Of a stretch of DNA of 64,000 nucleotides, positions 59,610 through 64,000 are shown piece after piece. The notes beneath the pieces are model-generated. The model saw only the letters and a program-made list of their open reading frames with translations, was not told the origin of the DNA and ran no database searches. Every line of letters starts with the position of its first letter. Within the stretch, counting starts at the first letter, position 1. The stretch lies in NCBI GenBank assembly GCA_009617715.1, contig VTFK01000552.1, positions 1 to 64,000 on the forward strand. The letters run 5' to 3'. The position numbers and the translations under genes are program-made. This stretch comes from Plectrocnemia conspersa (Eukaryota > Arthropoda > Insecta > Trichoptera > Polycentropodidae).

Positions 59610-59645
59610 GGGCCGCCGAGAGCGAACCCGGACCCTGAGAAAACA
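59610..59645. repeat. Possible hAT-type terminal fragment
   Basis: cagggccgccgagagcgaac resembles the terminal sequence of some insect hAT elements and is embedded in AT-rich DNA. There is no partner end and no transposase. Confidence 0.25.
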
Positions 59646-61382
59646 ATGATTCCTGGCCTCATGACAAAAATAGCATTTTATATATTTTAAACACCGTAAT
59701 ATATTTTTTTTAATAAATAATAATAGGTATGAGTTAACCCTTGCTATGCTACAAATAAATATAAAAATTAGCCACCGTTGCGACATTTTTCTGAAATCAT
59801 ATTTATGCGAAATGTTTTCATTAGGCATCAAAATTAATAAAAATATTTACTCATTTAATTTAACTTGATTATTAGTCGTGCTTTCTTTACTGCTCAGTGT
59901 TGTCATATAGTGAATTTATTCACATATTTATTTAGTAACATTTTTTTATTTTTGTCCGATATTCATATTTCGAGTAATATAATTGTTTTTAAAATAAACA
60001 TATTACTATATATGCGGTTCTAAGTTTAAAATAAGGGATAATGTAGTGTGCATTCTCAGAGAAATTATCTCTTTATCCACACATATAAATCTGTCTACTT
60101 TTCAAAGTTGCTTTCATTTTTAGAAAAATAAAATTTAAACGACATTTATTTTGCAATTACCTAATACAAAGCTTCATACGTAAAGAGCTTTCTTACAAAA
60201 AAGTGATAATCGCTCTTAATTTATTCTCAAAAACTATGAATGTGTGGGGTAGCTCATATTCAATTAAACTTATTTATATTTGTTTATTGTACATTATTTA
60301 TTAAAACTTGAAAGCATGCGTTCCTTGAGTATTTAATTGAAAGCGATTAAATAAAAAAGTTGTCATTGGATTCGCGTGGGAGCAAAAGATTTCACTAAGA
60401 ACCGGTGGCAGGCGTGATTACGCCAGTCTCTACTGACACTTTTGTCTCGATCTTGTTAAGTTTTCTGATGAATGGTTGAGGTTTTTTTGAGACAGCGTGG
60501 GTTTACATGACACGATGATAAATATTTTGCAAGTTCAATAGTACTAAGTAATAATACACAATCATCTAATTGACGTTTGGCAATTAATTTAATAGCATTC
60601 ATAGACATGCTATAATTATTTTGCGATAAGTATTATCTCTATCTGCAAATAACATTAATAAATATATTTTTAAGGTTAATCAGTATGCCTGCACTACACT
60701 TTCTGGAAGTTGTCCGAGCCGAAGTTACGACTACGACTTCGAGTAAGCGACCACACTGTCGCAAATTTCATATGCCGTCCGGACGGCGGCTTCTGTCACG
60801 AACAACAGCCGGCATATTTGCGCGCGATCGAAAAATGTGCCAAATAATCACAATTTTTAAATTGTCATATTATTCAAATTACGCTACTGATAATTATAAA
60901 AGTTTGTGTGGTCACTCACCAATACTATATCAATGAAAAGTTTTCGGTCGTAAATATTTAATTTACGCAAAATCTATGTCGGCTTTTGCAAAATACCATA
61001 AGGCATAAAAATGATACTTCAGAATACGAACACCACATCTGTGACTATTCTTGAATTTGTCGCCATCGATTCTAAATAAGAATTCGTTATGGTGTGACAT
61101 TTATATAAACCGAAATACATAAGGATAGGAAAATACATAAGGATATTCGAAACGATTTTTTTTAACAAAATCAAGTACCACTAATTATTTTTTAATTATT
61201 TAATTTTATATGAAAAAAATATAATAACGATATCTGTTAGAAGAATATACTATCAAAAATATAATTAATCCATTTTGGTGACCTAAAATATTCAAAGATG
61301 TTCAAAGCATGCGGTATTATAACTTGACCACGTGGCCACAACGCAGCGCTCGTCATGCGTGTTAACCATAGGACGCCTACGC
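59646..61382. other. Unassigned spacer
   Basis: 60685-60850 is CpG-containing, with a perfect 14-base palindrome gccgtccggacggc (60774-60787) inside longer arms atatgccg / cggcatat. The plus-strand frame over it (60685-60936) is unrecognised. The remainder is AT-rich. Confidence 0.5.
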
Positions 61383-61455
61383 GTATACTGGAATTGAACC
61401 CAGTTTCTTTTCTTCTATCTCAGTTTACGAACCACTATATCATTAGCTCCCTCAC
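61383..61455 (-). repeat. tRNA-like fragment with perfect T arm, probably a SINE head
   Basis: On the minus strand GATATAGTGGTTCGTAAAC fits an A box. GGTTCAATTCC is a perfect B box within a perfect 5-bp T stem (ACTGG / CCAGT) at 61388-61404. The anticodon arm (GATAGAAGAAAAG region) does not form a proper stem, and acceptor ends do not pair, so this is not a working tRNA gene. It differs from the 15-kb and 57-kb SINE heads. Confidence 0.55.
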
Positions 61456-61457
61456 TC

Positions 61458-61754
61458 TTGTCACTTAACACGCGAGAGAGCGAAAGGGGAAGTATCTCAC
61501 CGCTTGCGCTCGAAAGAGCAGCTCCAACTTCGGTCCCTTTGACTCTGAAAAAATGCCGACAATGTTTGGAAGCGCTCGAAGCTAGCCAAGTCGACTATTT
61601 AACTCAAGTTCTCGGTAACCTCGGACAACTTCCGAGAGATTTTAGTGCGGGCAGAACCGAACTCGACCGAAGTAACCCACTATATTCTCCGTCCTTGGCC
61701 AACCTTGGCCAACTTCCAGAGAGTGTAGTGCAGGCATTATATATTAATTTATAA
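61458..61754 (+). CDS. Open frame of 98 codons with an internal repeat, unrecognised
   Basis: The frame contains NLGQLPRDFSAG and, about 30 residues later, NLGQLPESVVQA, reflecting an imperfect 36-base DNA duplication (about 61618-61653 and 61700-61735). No family is recognised. The opposite strand is also open over much of it, which points to composition. It starts only a few bases beyond the tRNA-like fragment. It could be part of an unidentified repeat. Confidence 0.15.
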   Translation: MSLNTRESERGSISPLALERAAPTSVPLTLKKCRQCLEALEASQVDYLTQVLGNLGQLPRDFSAGRTELDRSNPLYSPSLANLGQLPESVVQALYINL

Positions 61755-63389
61755 TGACGACCCATGCATGAAATAAACTACAAGAACATTAATACAAAAA
61801 ATAGAATAGATCACATAGCAACTCGATACTATTCGATAGTTTTATTACAAATTTCGTTCAATGCTTCGATTAACGCGATATTTACAGGAACGTATCTACC
61901 GCGTAAATCGAGGGATAAGTATACATACACTTTATTACATATATTTTTCATCTTTTAAGAAATAGAAAATAGCAAAAAATGAGAATCACTATCTGTTACT
62001 GATTTTTACATCCCTTATTCACAACTAATTTTAATTCATTTTTAAAAATTCATAATTAAATATTGAATTTCTCAGAACATTCCGTAATATTTTTTTTTAA
62101 ATCTGAGAAATTGACCTAAAAGTATGGAGAATTCAGAAGAAGCTATGGTCTATTTTCATTTCTACATATTGAAAAATTAGCATACTGTGGTTATCTTAAA
62201 AAAATAAGACAGTACATGAAAGTGGTTTAAAATAAATAAAACGATTTTTTAAATTTGTATCAATTAATGATATAATTTATTCATTTTACATAAATTTATC
62301 TTTATGTTATGAATATAATCCTGAATATTTATGAGCTCCCTGAATATTTATATTATTGTAAAATATGTATAATGTTTTTCATTCATATTTTATTTATATG
62401 TTACCAATGTAATCTGACAGTTTCCTCATTTATTCGAGCACTTGTCACATAAGACAAGGACACCCACTCAGATTTTGAACGAAGAAATATGCAAAATTAT
62501 TAAAATTTATTTAAAAATGTACTATACACAAGATCAAAAATAAAATGAAAAATGAACTACATTCCTCGCTGAGGTTCCACAATAAACTTTTACCATCTTT
62601 GACCGTCGCCGTCTGCGTGCCGCGGGTCTAAAAAATTCGGGACCGCATCCAAAAAAGGAAACGTGTCCCATTTGGAATTGAAATTCGCTGAAACCAGGCG
62701 CTTCTGGGACAAGAGCGAAGCGTTTTTATGCATACATTGTTATATGTAACGTTGCATTAATATATCAAAATGTATAGTTCTATAAGGAAAATTTCTCCGA
62801 GTGATTCTTTACAGCTCCTCCGAGCGAATAGATTTTTTTTGTCGCAGCAGTACTTACCCGTTGCAAATTTTCCAATATGGAATATCCCGAGTGCTGCATA
62901 GGCACATTTGTTTCCTATTCACTTGGTAGCTTATTCAATTTTACATCCACAATTCAATATAACGGGGAGGCGATGCAATTTTTGCGGTCGCAGCAACCGA
63001 GTGGAGTTTTATGGAAATTGTTGTAAGGGTTCACGGAAAAAGATATTAATATATTTATTGCATGTAAATACGTAAAATGATTGGATTTAAGATGCGCATG
63101 CAAGAATATATTAGGAGCATTTTAAAGTAGACCTAAATCAACAATAGTGCAGTACTGTTAAACATATTTTTAATACTGAGTGAGTATATTAACGGAAACG
63201 ATGAAGAATGAAAAAAGATAACTATAAAATAATTTGTAAATACAATTTATAGTTAGTGATCCAATCTGCATAAATTCAAAGATAATAGTAGCTTAAATAT
63301 ATTTTAATATATATACTATGATTTATATCAGATCACAATTTCAGGATGCGAACGCTATGTTTTATCAACCATAAAATCTTATTATATGT
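61755..63389. other. Unassigned spacer
   Basis: 62560-63010 is GC-richer. On the minus strand aacgg|gtaagtac at about 62856 is a strong splice-donor-like word, preceded within 40 bases by a tgcctatgcag acceptor-like word. No supporting protein motif is present. Confidence 0.45.
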
Positions 63390-63863
63390 ATGAATCAATA
63401 TTTCACTAGTATTAAACTAAAGATAAAATACATTTTTATCTTGTGCTTAAACTTTGTTTATTTTAATATAAATTTAATAATAAAAAAACGTACCCTATCA
63501 CCCATCAGAAAATCAGCAATAAATACCTGCAACAAAAATGAAACATATATTATTAAAGGTATTTTATATTACAATATGGAACATATAATATTTTATGTGT
63601 TGTACGCTTATATTATAATTTATACGGTAAGGAACATGTATGTGTCACAAATCGTCCATATATCTAGCACATTGCCGCCAGATCACGTTCTTGCAGTTTA
63701 TATAACACTTTCAATTTATATGGTGTGTTGTCAGTTTATGCATTTGCTGCACTCTAGCGATAATATTTACATTGAAATTAAATTAGGTTTATGCGGAGAG
63801 GCGTCTGCGGAGAAGAAAATCTTTATTGTCATCGAAAGGTTCGATTTTCCCGAGCTCGCTTAA
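63390..63863 (+). CDS. Open frame of 157 codons, unrecognised
   Basis: This is the longest single frame outside the LINE. The first 30 residues include a hydrophobic stretch (IFILCLNFVYFNINLII), and another follows mid-way (IIFYVLYAYIIIYTV) and near VYITLSIYMVCC, so it reads as a possible membrane protein. However, AT-rich DNA readily encodes Ile/Tyr/Phe-rich frames. No family is recognised, there is no Kozak-like context worth citing, and no splice structure is visible. The last third (from about 63740) is less AT-rich. I consider it more likely chance than a gene. Confidence 0.2.
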   Translation: MNQYFTSIKLKIKYIFILCLNFVYFNINLIIKKRTLSPIRKSAINTCNKNETYIIKGILYYNMEHIIFYVLYAYIIIYTVRNMYVSQIVHISSTLPPDHVLAVYITLSIYMVCCQFMHLLHSSDNIYIEIKLGLCGEASAEKKIFIVIERFDFPELA

Positions 63864-64000
63864 CTTAAAACTTTTACGGTAAAAGTATTTTATGGCAGTT
63901 TTATGTATATAAAAGTAAATTTATTAAAAACATATGGTATCTTAATAATGAATCTGAATAAAGTAAGTATATAAAATATAAAATGACTTTTCATTTGCCA

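Noticed and set aside
1..64000. CRISPR arrays, bacterial operons, rRNA genes or intact tRNA genes
   Set aside because: No regularly spaced direct repeats, Shine-Dalgarno-led gene clusters, rRNA-like blocks or fully paired cloverleaves were seen; the composition and transposons are eukaryotic.

Overview
The window is very AT-rich eukaryotic DNA with long A/T runs, scattered CpG-containing GC-richer islands and many decayed transposons. The mix of jockey-like and RTE-like LINEs, tRNA-derived SINEs, hAT, Tc1/mariner-like and Tigger-like DNA transposon remains, together with AT-rich spacer containing tatgtatgtacata-type words, points to an arthropod, most likely an insect. I cannot place it more finely. 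I found no host protein-coding gene I would defend; nearly all long open frames are either transposon protein or chance. The window is best read as intergenic or deep intronic sequence.

Layout. 1-8.9 kb: a repeat family (copies at 2.16 and 4.92 kb), an RTE-like LINE scrap (2.5 kb), a jockey-like reverse-transcriptase remnant (3.8-4.6 kb), a hAT transposase C-terminus (8.0-8.4 kb) and an unclassified interspersed repeat (8.5-8.9 kb). 9-15 kb: mostly featureless. 15.1-17.9 kb: a tRNA-derived SINE, a Tc1/mariner-like transposase remnant on the minus strand, and a Tigger/pogo-like remnant. 19.0-22.0 kb: the largest element, a LINE on the minus strand with endonuclease, reverse transcriptase, C-terminus, 3' UTR and a (TAAA)n tail, disabled by frameshifts and a nonsense codon. 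24.9-27.0 kb: another jockey-like remnant and an RTE-like RT scrap. 30.3-35.1 kb: more jockey-like pieces on both strands and a Tc1 3' end. 37-43 kb: a tRNA-like fragment, hairpins, microsatellites and two more copies of the first repeat family. 45-49 kb: a possible hAT-like MITE and a minus-strand hAT remnant carrying an inverted duplication. 57 kb: a second copy of the 8.5-kb repeat, interrupted by a second SINE. 61 kb: a tRNA-like head and a small open frame. The rest is unassigned AT-rich DNA.

How the parts relate. The 8.5-kb repeat gives an empty-site comparison for the SINE at 57.2 kb, which fixes that SINE's ends. The SINEs share a short 3' motif with the 19-22 kb LINE, and in the LINE and one SINE the motif sits in the loop of a potential stem-loop. 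This suggests the SINEs were mobilised by that LINE or a relative. I see no evidence of a new operon-like or defence-like system here; the SINE/LINE tail relationship is the best lead. All homology calls are by eye from motifs; no database search was run.
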